A DNA stretch of 23,947 nucleotides from Anaerolineae bacterium (lineage in GTDB: Bacteria > Chloroflexota > Anaerolineae > JAFGEY01). Positions 15,701 through 23,647 of the stretch are shown one piece after another (within the stretch, counting starts at the first letter, position 1; every line of letters starts with the position of its first letter). Location of the stretch: assembly GCA_016931365.1 (NCBI GenBank), contig JAFGEY010000331.1:1-23947 (forward strand), given 5' to 3'. The notes beneath the pieces are model-generated. The model made no database searches, had not been told where the DNA came from, and was given only the letters and a program-made list of their open reading frames with translations. A program made the translations under genes and the position numbers.

Positions 15701-18698
15701 AAGCGAAGCCAGGTATCGTGAAATTTTTATGAATGCGCCGCTGGGCATTTTCCGCTCCACTTTTGAAGGCCAGTTCCTTGCCGTCAACCCTGCCCTAGCC
15801 CAGATGCTCGGTTATGACTCACCTGATGATGTCGTTCGCGAAATAACCAGCATCAGCGAACAGATTTATGTCCGCCCACAAGATCGCCAGAAAATCGTTA
15901 CCCCTCAACTAGACCAGAGTGAATTTACCCATCACTGCAATCGCTACCGGCGCAAGGATGGCAGCGAGTTCGTTGCCAATTTGTATCTAAAAACAGTATT
16001 TGATGCTCATAACAAACCTGCTTTTCTTGAAGGGATCGTTGAAGACATTACCGAGCGTATACAGGCCGAAGCGGCGTTGCAAGAGAGCGAAGAACGTTTT
16101 CGCATTCTGGTTGAATCATCGCCGATGGCCGTTGTGATGATGCGCGAAGGCAAGTACGTCTATGGCAACCCCGCCAGCACACGCTTGTTGGGTTTGACCG
16201 ATCCCAAAGAGATTGTTGGCCTGGATGCGCTTTCGACCATCGCCCCCGAATTCCGTCCCCTTGTGCGCGAGCGTATGGGGCAAATTCAACAAGGCCAGGA
16301 TAATTCCCCTATCGAGATGCAAATCATCAAACCCAACGGTCAAGCTGTATGGACGATTTCGACTTCTGTTTCAATCGAGATGGATGGTCAACCCACGTCG
16401 GTCATCGTTGGGCAAGATGTGACCGATCTCAAGCAAGCCGAGCAAGCGCTGCGCCAAAGCGAAGAAACGCTCAACGAGGCACAAGAAATTGCCGGGGTCG
16501 GTTCGTATATTTGGGATTTGCGCACCGACGCGCTGGAATGGTCGCGGCATATGTTTGCCATCGCCGGCCTGGATCCAGATGTCTTTTACGGCAACCTGCA
16601 AGACACCATAAACAGGTCGATTCACGCTGATGATCGCGAATCAGTGCAGCAACAAGTCGCACAAATGGTCGAACAGAAACGAACCTGGCCAATTGAGTTT
16701 AGGCTGGTGCGTCCTGATGGCGAGGTTCGCTGGCTCCGTTCTGGATCGCGCTTTGAGTTTGATGAGCAAGGTTCTCCGGTGGTGTGCATCGGCGTCCACT
16801 ATGACATCACCGAGCGCAGGCAAGTAGAGCAAGCATTGCGACAGAGTGAAGCACGCTTTCGTACTCTGTCCGATCTGGCACCGGTGGGTGTTTACCAAAC
16901 CGACGCACAGGGGCGCTGTCAATACGTCAACGAGCGGTGGCTAGAAATGGCTGGGTTGACTTTTAAACAGGCACTAGGCGATGGTTGGGTAACTGGCATT
17001 CATCCGCAAGACCGTGACCTTATCGCCTCCACCTGGTACAAGATGGTTGAATCGCAAGGGCGTTGGGGGCTAGAATACCGCTTCCAGACGCCGGAAGGGA
17101 AAACGACTTGGGTCTTTGGTTTAGCTACACCACTGTTCGATGGGTATGAGCAGATCACGGGCTACATCGGCGCCAATATGGACATTACCGACCGCAAAGC
17201 AGCCGAAGCCGAACAGGAGCGGCTGTTAGCGGAGATGCAACAGCTCATCGCTGCCGTCCCTGAAGGCGTGATCTGGGTCGACAATGCAGGACATATTCTG
17301 ATGGCCAACCCGGCCGCGCAGCGCGATCTCCAAGTACTGGCTGTTTATGGCGGCGCAAAACAAATGCTCGAAGACCTGGGGGGGTATCCGCTGGACGTGG
17401 TTCTGACCTGGTCAGGCGAAAAAGCCTGGTACGAAGTCCAGGCCGACAGCCGCACGTTCGAAATCGCTGCCAAGGCAATGCCCGAATCGGCAGGATGGGT
17501 GCTGGTGATCCGCGATATGAGCCGTGAACGCGAGATGCAGGCGCATATCCGTCAGCAAGATCGTCTGGCTGTGATCGGACAACTGGCCGGCGGGGTAGCC
17601 CACGATTTCAACAACATCCTCACGGCGATCAAGGGCTATGCCAGCTTTGCGGCAGACGAACTCGCGGACGGCAACCCGATCCGCGCTGATATCGAAGAGA
17701 TACGCATAGCGGCTGACCGTGCTGCAGTGTTGACTTCACAACTGCTGATCTTTAGCCGTAAGCAGATCATCCAGCCGCAAGTATTGAACCTCAACGACGT
17801 GATCGCCAATATGGACAAGATGCTGCGGCGCATCATCGGCGAGCAGATCGATATACAAATTGAACTGGACCCCACTGCTGGCAACGTTGAGGCCGACTTG
17901 GGCCAGATCGAACGGGTGGTTATGAACCTGTCCGTCAACGCGCGCGACGCTATGCGCGATGGTGGGCAGCTCAAGATCACCACACAGAACGTGATCCTGA
18001 CCTCTCAAGATATCGAATCCCATCTCGACGTTGCTCCCGGCCCATATGTGCTACTGACCGTTTGCGATACCGGCACCGGAATGACCGAAGAGGTCAAATC
18101 GTATCTGTTCGAACCTTTCTTTACCACCAAGGAGCAAGGCAAGGGCACGGGGTTGGGATTGTCCACTGTGTACGGGATCGTCAAGCAGGCCAACGGGCAC
18201 ATTGAGGTCGAAAGCCAGGTCGGGCAAGGCAGTACATTCCGCATCTATCTGCCGCGGATTGAAGCTGAAGCCGTGACTACAGGCGAGTCGTTTCTACCCA
18301 CAGACATGCTCCCCTGCGGGACAGAGACGATCCTGCTTGTTGAAGACGAGGATATGGTGCGCGAATTGGCTCATCGCACTCTCGAACGGCAGGGATATAC
18401 TGTACTGACCGCCCGTCTGCCCAAGCAAGCACTAGAGTTGATGCTGAATTACGTCGGATCCGTCTCATTGCTGTTGACCGATGTGATTATGCCCGGTATG
18501 GACGGCACCGAGTTGGCTCAGAATTTGCTTCAACGCCATCCCGATTTGCGAGTGATATATATGTCTGGCTACACAGACAATGAACTGACGCGGCATGGCG
18601 TCTTGGATCCTGGCGTGGTTCTGCTGCTCAAGCCGTTCGATCCTAACGAGCTTGTACAAACAGTAAGAAAAGTGCTGGATGCACCTGTGAGAATATAG
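12768..18698 (+). CDS. giant hybrid kinase REC-PAS(5)-GAF-PAS(5)-HisKA-HATPase-REC
   Basis: The 1976-residue protein begins with a REC (1-125: Glu10, Asp11, Asp55, Lys105, the same positions as in its paralogue). PAS domains lie near 138-260, 278-395, 405-520, 530-650 and 662-785. A GAF with LPEGHPQLRSFMGLP follows (800-970), then PAS near 983-1098, 1111-1220, 1235-1355, 1364-1480 and 1490-1600. The HisKA has His1612 in GGVAHDFNNILTAIKGY; the HATPase has NLSVNARDAM and GKGTGLGLS; the C-terminal REC has Asp1905 and Lys1955. The first PAS holds a cysteine cluster (Cys184, 192, 194, 200, 203 plus His202), a likely metal or redox site. No membrane segment is visible. The ATG at 12768 has AAGGGGAGA 7 nt upstream and lies 22 nt inside the previous gene. 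It probably receives phosphate from that membrane kinase. The output partner is unknown. Confidence 0.93.
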   Translation: MHQARILIVEDELLVGRNIAYKLEQAGHEVVGIATNSDDAIQIAAQSKPDLIVMDIQLEDGIDGIQAAKQIQSQMNVPIIYLTAHADDEILNRARVTEPFGYILKPFQDRELFSNVEIALYKHEMDQRLRANQAELEAIFNSTLTMMVVVDRERRVWRANQAARENGCSLDADVELRAGDLLRCVNALSSPCGCGFGPNCAHCVVRQTILDTLGTGRAHRQVGASLTLIVDGCAREHTLLVSTTPLDTDGELLALVCLDDVTALKQTQDTLSKERQLLRTVIDNLPDAIYAKDLEGRKTLANRADVANIGAASEADVLGKTDFELFPLEVAEQFYANDQRVLQTGQPVFNQEEPLVNERGKQIWLNTSKLPLKDSVGEIIGLVGIGRDVSAQREVEEALRHSEEQYRTLFETMQEAFALHALIFDDQGMPCDYRFLQINPAFERLTGLRAQDILGKTVLEVMPDTESYWIETYSQVALTGEPVQFENYASALEKYYQVMAFSPRPGHFATIFIDITERKQAEINLEKSRYELQVTLDATTDGIWMWHFETGELDFSPRYYTMLGYTPNEFPASFEAWQSLIHPDDLEHALSVASEWLQTKQDRYDNEFRLKTKSGAYHWIYARGKVVERDESGRAIHMIGNHEDVTERKQAEQSLRKSEEKYRTLFEHMAQGVFYQQADGQLVDVNPAALDMFGLTRDQFLGRTSMDPTWKVVREDKTLLDGQEHPSMVALRTGKPLFDVRVGVFNPQRDDYVWMNTSAIPQFKPGESEPFQVFVTIHDITERKRAQDELQKTTELLDAVREAQSLYIAQDEPQPVFDALLQTVISMTGSEFGFLDEVLHDVDGTLYKVNLAISNIAWDDDSRALYEQLRKRSLEFRNLTNLAGLPVLLQEPIIANDAARDARSGGLPEGHPQLRSFMGLPVHAGGELVGVIGVANRPGGYDEAMTRFLRPYLSACAGIIQSVRLRASMREAERALIESEARYREIFMNAPLGIFRSTFEGQFLAVNPALAQMLGYDSPDDVVREITSISEQIYVRPQDRQKIVTPQLDQSEFTHHCNRYRRKDGSEFVANLYLKTVFDAHNKPAFLEGIVEDITERIQAEAALQESEERFRILVESSPMAVVMMREGKYVYGNPASTRLLGLTDPKEIVGLDALSTIAPEFRPLVRERMGQIQQGQDNSPIEMQIIKPNGQAVWTISTSVSIEMDGQPTSVIVGQDVTDLKQAEQALRQSEETLNEAQEIAGVGSYIWDLRTDALEWSRHMFAIAGLDPDVFYGNLQDTINRSIHADDRESVQQQVAQMVEQKRTWPIEFRLVRPDGEVRWLRSGSRFEFDEQGSPVVCIGVHYDITERRQVEQALRQSEARFRTLSDLAPVGVYQTDAQGRCQYVNERWLEMAGLTFKQALGDGWVTGIHPQDRDLIASTWYKMVESQGRWGLEYRFQTPEGKTTWVFGLATPLFDGYEQITGYIGANMDITDRKAAEAEQERLLAEMQQLIAAVPEGVIWVDNAGHILMANPAAQRDLQVLAVYGGAKQMLEDLGGYPLDVVLTWSGEKAWYEVQADSRTFEIAAKAMPESAGWVLVIRDMSREREMQAHIRQQDRLAVIGQLAGGVAHDFNNILTAIKGYASFAADELADGNPIRADIEEIRIAADRAAVLTSQLLIFSRKQIIQPQVLNLNDVIANMDKMLRRIIGEQIDIQIELDPTAGNVEADLGQIERVVMNLSVNARDAMRDGGQLKITTQNVILTSQDIESHLDVAPGPYVLLTVCDTGTGMTEEVKSYLFEPFFTTKEQGKGTGLGLSTVYGIVKQANGHIEVESQVGQGSTFRIYLPRIEAEAVTTGESFLPTDMLPCGTETILLVEDEDMVRELAHRTLERQGYTVLTARLPKQALELMLNYVGSVSLLLTDVIMPGMDGTELAQNLLQRHPDLRVIYMSGYTDNELTRHGVLDPGVVLLLKPFDPNELVQTVRKVLDAPVRI

Positions 18699-18822
18699 CC
18701 GTCCTAATTGATTCATAAAGCTTGTCGATAATTCCGTAATTTTGGGAAATCCAATAGAGCTTGATGTAATGCGCAAAAATATGGTGACAATGATTTAGCT
18801 GTGGCATACTGTGGCAACCCTA

Positions 18823-18850
18823 AAACCACCGTGTTGTCTCATAATCGGCG
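18823..18850 (+). repeat. 28 bp dispersed direct repeat, copy A
   Basis: The 28 bp begins AAACCACCGTGTTG and ends ATAATCGGCG. It matches 23782-23809 at 25 of 28 positions in the same orientation; the differences fall in the four bases between those two blocks. It sits 4 bp before a terminator hairpin, as copy B sits near another one. Together the copies bracket the two minus-strand genes. Confidence 0.75.
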
Positions 18851-18854
18851 GACA

Positions 18855-18889
18855 AACCAGGCGGTGCTCAAAACGAGCACGGCCTGGTT
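18855..18889. terminator. bidirectional intrinsic terminator between convergent operons
   Basis: AACCAGGC (18855-18862) pairs perfectly with GCCTGGTT (18882-18889), and GTGCTC (18864-18869) with GAGCAC (18875-18880). One G-G mismatch separates the stems and the loop is AAAAC. On the plus strand the right arm runs into TTTTCC; on the minus strand the stem runs into TTTGTCC. It can end the plus-strand operon (stop at 18698) and the minus-strand operon (stop at 19103). Confidence 0.8.
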
Positions 18890-19102
18890 TTCCAGTCGCA
18901 CTTGGCTGATGAGACTTGATCCTTTTGACCCTCACCATGCTCGTTTTTCAATCGATCGGTTGTCTCACCCACAGCAGGCACGGCGACTTGCTGACTGCCC
19001 TTGTATGCTCTGCCTGGCACACAGGGATATGTCCTCAAAATGAGATGACAGCGATGGTGAGTTCGGCGCAAGGCATCGTTCGCTTCTGGGCCTTTGACAG
19101 GA

Positions 19103-20143
19103 TTATCCCTGCCCGCCGATCAAGAAATAGGTCAGCATATCGCCCTTGTTCTTGATCTGGATCACGCCGCGCGACTCGAACCGGTACTTGTCGCGCAGAC
19201 GTTCGTAAACGGCAGCGGTGACCTGGATGCGGCCGGCGCAGCCGTGCGATTCCATCCGGCTGGCCGTGTTGACCGTATCGCCCCACACGTCATAGCTGAA
19301 TTTGGCGCTGCCGATCACGCCGGCCACCGCCGGCCCGGTGGCGATGCCGATGCGGATGGCCAGGGGCTGCCCGGCGTCGTCGGTCAGCGCAGTGATTTCG
19401 CGCTGCATGTCCAGGGCCATCTCTGCGACGGCTTGGGCGTGATCGATGCGCGGCTGCGGCAGGCCGCCCACCACCATGTACGCGTCGCCGATAGTTTTGA
19501 TCTTTTCCAGGCCGTGTTTTTCCGCCAGTTGGTCGCACACCGAAAAAACCTGGTTCAGCATCGCGATCATGCGATCCGGCTTCATCCGCGCCGAAGTGGC
19601 CGTGAAACCGACAATGTCCGCAAACAACACCGTGATCTCGGCATAGTCGTCGGCAATGATCTTTTCGCCCTGCTTCAGGCGGTCGGCGACCGGTTTGGGC
19701 AGGATGTTGAGCAAGAGCCGTTCCGAGAGCGCCTGTTCCTGCTGTATTTTCTCGCGCGCCAGTTTGAGCATAAGGTGGGTTTTGACCCGCGCCTGGACGA
19801 TGGGCGCGCTGATTGGCTTGGTGATGTAATCTACCGCGCCCAAAGCGAAACCGAGCGTCTCGTCTTCCACCTCACCCCTGGCCGTGACAAAGATGACGGG
19901 GATGTCGCGCGTGCGCGCATCGGCCTTGAGGCGGCGGCAAACCTCATAACCGTCCATACCGGGCATCATCACGTCCAGCAAGATCAGGTCGGGTGGGGCG
20001 TCGGACATGGCGCGCTGCAAAGCCTTTTCCCCGCTCAACGCCACGCTGCGTTTATAGTTCGCCAGTGCGCTTCCCAGAACGTCAATGTTCTCGGGAACGT
20101 CGTCGACAATCAGAATTCTCTGCTGTGCCAGTTTTTCTTCCAC
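19103..20143 (-). CDS. response regulator with class III adenylate cyclase output
   Basis: The 346-residue protein makes cAMP from ATP, by prediction. Its REC (about 5-125) has DD near the N-terminus, phospho-acceptor Asp57 in LILLDVMMPGMDG, and Lys109. A signalling helix (128-165) leads to a class III cyclase domain (165-335). Metal-binding Asp176 (LFADIVGFT) and Asp220 (IGDAYMVVGG) are present. Lys216 and Asp285 (YDVWGDTVN) are the adenine-selecting pair, where guanylate cyclases have Glu and Cys-like residues. The NTASRM motif supplies the transition-state Asn and Arg. I chose the GTG at 20143, 8 nt after AGAGGAG; the longer frame from 20188 starts within a repeat and has no ribosome binding site. 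It lies 129 bp downstream of the Hpt-containing hybrid kinase, its likely phosphate donor. The stop is TAA. Confidence 0.94.
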   Translation of the reverse strand: MEEKLAQQRILIVDDVPENIDVLGSALANYKRSVALSGEKALQRAMSDAPPDLILLDVMMPGMDGYEVCRRLKADARTRDIPVIFVTARGEVEDETLGFALGAVDYITKPISAPIVQARVKTHLMLKLAREKIQQEQALSERLLLNILPKPVADRLKQGEKIIADDYAEITVLFADIVGFTATSARMKPDRMIAMLNQVFSVCDQLAEKHGLEKIKTIGDAYMVVGGLPQPRIDHAQAVAEMALDMQREITALTDDAGQPLAIRIGIATGPAVAGVIGSAKFSYDVWGDTVNTASRMESHGCAGRIQVTAAVYERLRDKYRFESRGVIQIKNKGDMLTYFLIGGQG

Positions 20144-20166
20144 GTCCGGTGCTCCTCTAGAAATAG

Positions 20167-20229
20167 CCACCGAGGACACAGAGAGCACAGAGAAAGAAAG
20201 GACGCTGTGCTTTGTGGTCTCTGTGACAG
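20167..20229. repeat. inverted repeat of the CACAGAG/CTCTGTG family
   Basis: Between the two minus-strand genes, a left arm with GGACACAGAGAGCACAG is answered by a right arm CTGTGCTTTGTGGTCTCTGTG, forming an imperfect palindrome. This is a widely dispersed intergenic repeat whose chance translation gives HRGHREHRE-like peptides. A separate small perfect hairpin, GTCCC-ATT-GGGAC, lies at 20249-20261 just after the stop of the upstream gene. Either could form 3' or intercistronic mRNA structure. Confidence 0.65.
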
Positions 20230-20272
20230 AATGTTGATTTGCAGCGCTGTCCCATTGGGACGGTTACACTCC

Positions 20273-23200
20273 TTACGCTGTCGGCAGCGTCAGCTTGGCC
20301 AAAAGGGCCAACGCCTGTTCAAAGTCGTATTGGCCCAGTGCAGCCTCGATCGCCCGGAGCGGCTGCTCCAGCGCCGTTCCCTTGACCTGCGCCCGGAGCG
20401 CGGCAGCCACGTCTGCGGCTTCCATATCGTCCTCGCGCAACAGCGCGCGCAACCGGTCGATGAGCGGGGTCAAGGCCGCCACATCCAGCGCTCCGCCCTC
20501 TGTGGGGACGGCATCATCTGGCGGCGGTTCCAACGCAGCAATCGCCTGCACGACCTGCCGGAGCGCGCGCTCGCAGCCGTCCAGCAGGGACTCTGTCTCC
20601 GGCTGCTGCTCCCTGAGCGCCGTTTCCAGTTCCTGCGCCGCCTGGTACAGCGCATTGGCCCCCACGTTCCCGGCAACGCCCTTGAGCGTGTGCGCCAGGC
20701 GAACCGCGCGCGCCGCGTCGCCCTGCTGCAAGGTGGTGCGGATTTCGGCCACGGCGTCGGCATTGTGGTGAGCGAACTTGCACAGCAGTTTGCGATAAGC
20801 GATGCGATTCCCACCCAGCCGCGCCAGGCCGTCGGCGACCTCGATGCCGGGCAGCGCCGGCAGCACTGACTCGGTGTCAGGTTCGCCTGGGGTGTCCTGA
20901 TTGCGTAACCGGTCGCCGGGGGAAATCCAGCGGACCAACGTGGCAAACAGTTCTTGCGGATCAATGGGCTTGGTCACATAGTCGTTCATGCCGGCTTCCA
21001 GGCAGCGTTCGGCCACCCCGCTCATCGCGTCTGCGGTCATTGCCACAACGGGGATCGACAGGTGACCTGCCTGGCGGATCTCACGGGTGGCGACATAACC
21101 GTCCATTTCCGGCATCTGCAAATCCATCAGCACCAGGTCAAAGGCATCGACCGCCGAATCACGCACCCGCTCGAACGCCGCGCGCCCGTCGTTGGCGGTG
21201 CTCACCCAAAAGCCTTCCTGCTCTAACAGCTCGGTGGCGACCTGGCGGTTGATCTCGTTGTCTTCGACCAGCAGCAGCCTGGCCCCGCGCACGGCGTCAA
21301 AGCCGGGCGGATACTGCGCGCGCTGTGCCCCTGCACGCTGCCGTTTTTCCACCGGCTGGCCAAAGGCTTCCATCACGGCATTGAACAGAACGGAGGCGCC
21401 GACCGGCTTGACCAAAAAGCCGTCCAGCCCGGCCTGCTGCGCTTGCGTGAACACCTCTTCGCGACCATAGGCCGTGACGATGATGATCGCGGGCGGATGG
21501 GTCAGATCGAGCTGGTGTTTGATGCGGCTGGCCGTTTCGATGCCGTCCAGGCCGGGCATTTTCCAGTCCATCAGGACCAAATCGTAGGGTTTTGCGCCGG
21601 GGGCGCGCGTCTGTTCGACGATCTGGATCGCTTCCTGGCCGGAAGCCGCCGTCGTCACTTCCCAGGCGAACCGTTCCAGGTCGGCGCGCAAAATCTGGCG
21701 CGACATGTCGTTGTCGTCCACCACCAAAACGCGCAAGCTCTGCAAATCCGGCGGGACGATTCGCTCGGGGCGTTCGACCTGAGACTGGCAGCCAAAACGA
21801 GCGGTAAACCAAAAGGTGCTGCCCTGTCCAACCTGGCTTTCCACCCCGAGCTTGCCCCCCATCATCTCGACCAGGCGGCGGCAGATGGCCAGGCCCAGAC
21901 CGGTGCCGCCGTACTTGCGCGTGGTCGAGTTATCGGCCTGGGCAAAGGGCTGGAACAGGCTGGCTATCTGCTCCGGCATCAGGCCGATGCCGGTATCGCG
22001 CACAGCAAAGCGAAGCAGCGCCCGGCCGGCGTCCGCCGGATGTATTTCATCCGCCGGATGTATTTCATCCGCCGGATGTATTCCAACCTGTTCGACCGTC
22101 ACCACGATCTCGCCCTCGGCAGTGAACTTGATGGCGTTGGAGGCCAGATTGAGCAAAATCTGCCCCAGGCGCAGCGGGTCGCCGACCAGCGCCAGCGGCA
22201 CGTCCGGCGCAATCGAGAACAAGAATTCCAACCCCTTTTCGGCGGCGTGGATGGCGACCTGGTTGGCGACGTTTTCCAGAACGTCATCCAGGTTGAAATC
22301 GACCGCTTCGAGTTCCAGCCGGCTGGCTTCGATCTTGGAAAAATCCAGGATGTCGTTGATGATGCCCAACAGATTGCGCGCCGAAGCGAGAGTTTTGCTG
22401 ACGTAATCTTGTTGCTTGGCGGTCAACTCGGTCTGCAAGGCTAACTGACTCAGTCCGATGATGGCGTTCATAGGCGTGCGAATCTCGTGGCTCATGCGAG
22501 CCAGGAACTCGCTCTTGGCGCGAGTGGCCGTTTCGGCAGCTTCTTTGGCCGCAAGCAGCTCTTGTTCCATCTGCTTGCGCTTGGTGATGTCGTGCCAGAT
22601 CAACAGCTGGCCGTTGGGAAAGGGCAGCAAATGGACATCCAGGTGCCGGCGCTGCTCCGCGTTTTGCAACGCTGCTTCGAGTCGCGTCTCCACTTTTCTT
22701 TTCAGGGCGGCGACTATGGTTGGCCACGCGGTCAGAATGCGCGCCGCCGGCAGGCCAATCACCTGATCGGGTGCGACGTCGGCGGGCAGGGTTGCGCCCA
22801 GCAGTCGCTCCATCGCCGGATTCAGGTCAATCACACGGCCTTGGGCGTCGACGACCAGCATCCCGTCGCTCATCTTGTCGACCAGCGTATTGCGGGCGAC
22901 CGGAGCAACGTCGAGAAAGCGGTGACGAAAAGTTGCCCAGCCAAATGCCACGCCGGCAAAGGCAAGAGACAAGGGGAATATCTCCTGGCCGGCAGACCAA
23001 AAGCCAAAGGTATAGAGCATATTGATGATCAGCGGCACAGTGCAAGCGGCGAGCAGCACAATGGCTTGCATCCGGTAGAGGTGAAAGGAGCGCACTGCCA
23101 TCACCCCAATCATGAGCAGGCTGATCAGCAGTAGCGCATAGCTGTAGGCCGTGTGTACCCAGAACCACGGCCCGCGGGCCGTTACCTCCATCCAGACCAG

Positions 23201-23602
23201 AGTGTCCTGGGACAGTGAACCGGTTACGGTAAAGAAAAAGGATTGCAGTGAGGGGATCCAGTTGAATACCAGAGTTAGCAAGGGGATGGCAAAGAGTGCG
23301 GCAACATGGCCCTGTGTCAACCCCTGGCCATAGCCGTTGCGCCGCAGAACAGAGATGAAAAGGGAAACCGGCACCGTCGCGATGCTGAAAAAGGTCAAAC
23401 GAGTCCAGAAAAAGAACATATCCGGCGCGCTCAACTGCCTGAGTTCGTCGAGCAGCAACCACACCGTCAAGGCCAGCATAAAGCCGGCAAAGGCTGCCGC
23501 GCCGGCGGTATCGCGATGCCGCCAAGCGTAAACAGCCAGCCCCAGGGTGATGGCTGCGGTGATGAATGTCACGGCCAGGTATAGGTAGGAGAGCCAGGAC
23601 AT
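20273..23602 (-). CDS. 7TM hybrid histidine kinase PAS-HisKA-HATPase-REC-REC-Hpt
   Basis: The 1109-residue membrane kinase starts with a seven- or eight-helix region (about 5-225) of the HisKA_7TM sensor type, ending in the characteristic [23 protein letters not shown] follows (235-345), then HisKA with His372 ([16 protein letters not shown]), HATPase (470-600), REC1 with Asp679, REC2 with Asp827, an Hpt with His971 ([10 protein letters not shown]), and a helical tail. The ArcB/BarA-like layout implies a multistep His-Asp-His relay. I chose the ATG at 23602, 8 nt after AAGGAG; the in-frame ATG at 23620 precedes that ribosome binding site. It has its own promoter at 23648-23676 and is the first gene of a two-gene operon with the REC-cyclase. 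Oddity: a hexapeptide IHPADE repeated three times (508-525) within the HATPase, encoded by an 18 bp tandem repeat. Confidence 0.95.
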   Translation of the reverse strand: MSWLSYLYLAVTFITAAITLGLAVYAWRHRDTAGAAAFAGFMLALTVWLLLDELRQLSAPDMFFFWTRLTFFSIATVPVSLFISVLRRNGYGQGLTQGHVAALFAIPLLTLVFNWIPSLQSFFFTVTGSLSQDTLVWMEVTARGPWFWVHTAYSYALLLISLLMIGVMAVRSFHLYRMQAIVLLAACTVPLIINMLYTFGFWSAGQEIFPLSLAFAGVAFGWATFRHRFLDVAPVARNTLVDKMSDGMLVVDAQGRVIDLNPAMERLLGATLPADVAPDQVIGLPAARILTAWPTIVAALKRKVETRLEAALQNAEQRRHLDVHLLPFPNGQLLIWHDITKRKQMEQELLAAKEAAETATRAKSEFLARMSHEIRTPMNAIIGLSQLALQTELTAKQQDYVSKTLASARNLLGIINDILDFSKIEASRLELEAVDFNLDDVLENVANQVAIHAAEKGLEFLFSIAPDVPLALVGDPLRLGQILLNLASNAIKFTAEGEIVVTVEQVGIHPADEIHPADEIHPADAGRALLRFAVRDTGIGLMPEQIASLFQPFAQADNSTTRKYGGTGLGLAICRRLVEMMGGKLGVESQVGQGSTFWFTARFGCQSQVERPERIVPPDLQSLRVLVVDDNDMSRQILRADLERFAWEVTTAASGQEAIQIVEQTRAPGAKPYDLVLMDWKMPGLDGIETASRIKHQLDLTHPPAIIIVTAYGREEVFTQAQQAGLDGFLVKPVGASVLFNAVMEAFGQPVEKRQRAGAQRAQYPPGFDAVRGARLLLVEDNEINRQVATELLEQEGFWVSTANDGRAAFERVRDSAVDAFDLVLMDLQMPEMDGYVATREIRQAGHLSIPVVAMTADAMSGVAERCLEAGMNDYVTKPIDPQELFATLVRWISPGDRLRNQDTPGEPDTESVLPALPGIEVADGLARLGGNRIAYRKLLCKFAHHNADAVAEIRTTLQQGDAARAVRLAHTLKGVAGNVGANALYQAAQELETALREQQPETESLLDGCERALRQVVQAIAALEPPPDDAVPTEGGALDVAALTPLIDRLRALLREDDMEAADVAAALRAQVKGTALEQPLRAIEAALGQYDFEQALALLAKLTLPTA
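22033..22086. repeat. 18 bp in-frame tandem repeat (three units) in the kinase HATPase domain
   Basis: The unit CCGCCGGATGTATTTCAT occurs at 22033-22050 and 22051-22068 without change and at 22069-22086 with two mismatches. On the minus strand it encodes IHPADE three times (last unit IHPADA). Each unit contains a small perfect hairpin, GGATG-TATTT-CATCC, which can promote slippage. Being a multiple of three, unit loss or gain keeps the frame. Confidence 0.9.
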
Positions 23603-23617
23603 AGCATATGCTCCTTG

Positions 23618-23639
23618 CATCGGAGTTGATCAACCGATG
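23618..23639. promoter_or_regulatory. palindrome in the 5' UTR of the 7TM hybrid kinase
   Basis: CATCGG (23618-23623) and CCGATG (23634-23639) flank a perfect TTGATCAA palindrome, with a 2 bp asymmetry. It lies between the -10 box and the AAGGAG ribosome binding site (23611-23616 on the complement), so it could be an operator or a leader hairpin. No regulator can be assigned from sequence alone. Confidence 0.45.
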
Positions 23640-23647
23640 ATAAAGTT

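Larger units (their letters stand above)
18699..19102. other. convergent intergenic region
   Basis: This 404 bp between the plus-strand operon and the minus-strand operon holds no credible gene; the short frames across it have no recognisable product and no ribosome binding site. Its content is one copy of a 28 bp dispersed repeat (18823-18850), a strong bidirectional terminator hairpin (18855-18889), and a CAGGATT-type fragment at 19093-19104 that overlaps the end of the cyclase gene. I see nothing identifiable in 18699-18820 or 18901-19090. Confidence 0.6.

Noticed and set aside
18801..19155. Short plus-strand frames of about 80 codons in the convergent intergenic region
   Set aside because: They overlap the terminator hairpin or the cyclase end, lack ribosome binding sites and show no recognisable sequence.
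19094..20869. 591-codon plus-strand open frame opposite the cyclase and hybrid kinase
   Set aside because: It is antisense to two genes with full domain motifs, has no domain of its own, and runs through the CACAGAG repeat, giving the HRGHREHRE peptide typical of chance translation of that repeat.
22033..22086. Tandem repeat as a CRISPR fragment
   Set aside because: Units are directly adjacent with no spacers, only 18 bp long, and lie in frame inside a kinase gene.
21443..22444. 333-codon plus-strand open frame opposite the hybrid kinase
   Set aside because: It shadows the HATPase and receiver coding region; its RRMYFI repeats are just the 18 bp tandem repeat read on the wrong strand.
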